This document shows, piece after piece, positions 14,366 through 14,688 of a DNA stretch of 14,688 nt. Position 1 is the stretch's first letter. Each line of letters opens with the position of its first letter. The DNA is from CBIFWW01 sp966186435. GTDB taxonomy: Bacteria > Pseudomonadota > Gammaproteobacteria > Enterobacterales > Enterobacteriaceae. The translations under genes were made by a program, and so were the position numbers. The notes below the pieces were generated by a model. That model was given only the letters and a program-made list of their open reading frames with translations, did no database searches and was not told the DNA's origin. The DNA is taken from positions 1 through 14,688 of the forward strand of contig CBIFWW010000084.1 of NCBI GenBank assembly GCA_966186435.1. Direction: 5' to 3'.

Positions 14366-14688
14366 TTACATGGTCTGGGTGAAGGTACGGGTAATAACGT
14401 CCTGCTGCTGTTCTTTAGTCAGGGAGTTAAAACGTACAGCGTAACCGGAAACGCGGATGGTCAGCTGAGGATATTTCTCAGGGTGTTCCATCGCATCCAG
14501 CAGCATTTCACGGTTCATCACGTTCACGTTCAGGTGCTGACCGCCTTCAATGCTAGCTTCGTGGTGGAAGTAACCATCCATCAGACCAGCCAGGTTAGTT
14601 TTACGCACTTCGTCGTCTTTACCCAGCGCGTTAGGAACGATAGAGAAGGTGTAAGAGATACCATCTTTAGCGTAAGCAAACGGCAGTT
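14366..14688 (-). CDS. pflB: Formate C-acetyltransferase (pyruvate formate-lyase), C-terminal part (5' end outside window)
   Basis: PflB converts pyruvate and CoA to acetyl-CoA and formate in anaerobic mixed-acid fermentation. Only the last 106 codons and the TAA stop are present; translation on the – strand enters as LPFAYAKDGISYTFSIVPNA and continues past the window edge at 14688. The glycyl-radical motif RVSGYAVRF is intact. Its glycine lies 25 residues before the C-terminal Met, the place of the radical Gly734/735 of E. coli PflB. The end, QQQDVITRTFTQTM, differs from my recollection of the E. coli end by one residue. The segment is recognised by PflA, encoded downstream on the same strand. 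Identity is very secure; gene start and any link to focA cannot be seen. Confidence 0.97.
   Translation of the reverse strand, partial: LPFAYAKDGISYTFSIVPNALGKDDEVRKTNLAGLMDGYFHHEASIEGGQHLNVNVMNREMLLDAMEHPEKYPQLTIRVSGYAVRFNSLTKEQQQDVITRTFTQTM

Noticed and set aside
1..14688. Search for a novel system (defence genes, toxin-antitoxin pairs, CRISPR, phage or IS remnants)
   Set aside because: Every coding region is a recognised enterobacterial housekeeping or anaerobic gene with expected length and motifs. No gap exceeds 300 bases, and no mobile-element signature or target-site duplication is visible.

Overview
The window is a stretch of enterobacterial core chromosome. Its proteins align closely, from memory, with the Escherichia coli K-12 products and have the same or nearly the same lengths. 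The gene order is lrp (3' end) – ftsK – lolA – rarA – serS – dmsABC – ycaD, all on the + strand, followed by convergent pflA and pflB (3' end) on the – strand. The divergence from E. coli, the longer repeat-rich FtsK linker and the lack of ycaC/ycaM/ycaN/ycaK around ycaD suggest a member of Enterobacterales outside the Escherichia/Salmonella group. A Yersiniaceae-like genome (Serratia, Rahnella, Yersinia and relatives) is my guess. No insertion sequence, phage gene, tRNA, rRNA or CRISPR array is visible.

Region 1 (1-6408) holds chromosome and envelope maintenance. The last 66 codons of lrp end at a hairpin next to a LexA box that precedes ftsK, which encodes the septal DNA translocase. A hairpin and a short leader separate ftsK from lolA (periplasmic lipoprotein chaperone), and rarA (replication-fork AAA+ ATPase) follows lolA after 9 bases, so the two probably form one transcript.

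Region 2 (6409-11958) has serS (seryl-tRNA synthetase) with a strong terminator, then the three-gene dmsABC operon for anaerobic dimethyl sulfoxide respiration. The 274-base gap before dmsA carries an FNR-like box, a perfect 10-bp inverted repeat that fits the molybdate-responsive ModE operator, and a perfect TTGACA -35 element. This agrees with control by anaerobiosis and molybdenum of an enzyme that needs a molybdenum cofactor.

Region 3 (11959-14688) has ycaD (MFS transporter) behind a CRP-like palindrome. A bidirectional terminator separates it from the anaerobic pyruvate formate-lyase pair: pflA (radical-SAM activase) and the C-terminal part of pflB with its radical glycine. No new biological system was found. 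The points worth a second look are regulatory sites, start-codon choices and a tandem duplication in the FtsK linker.
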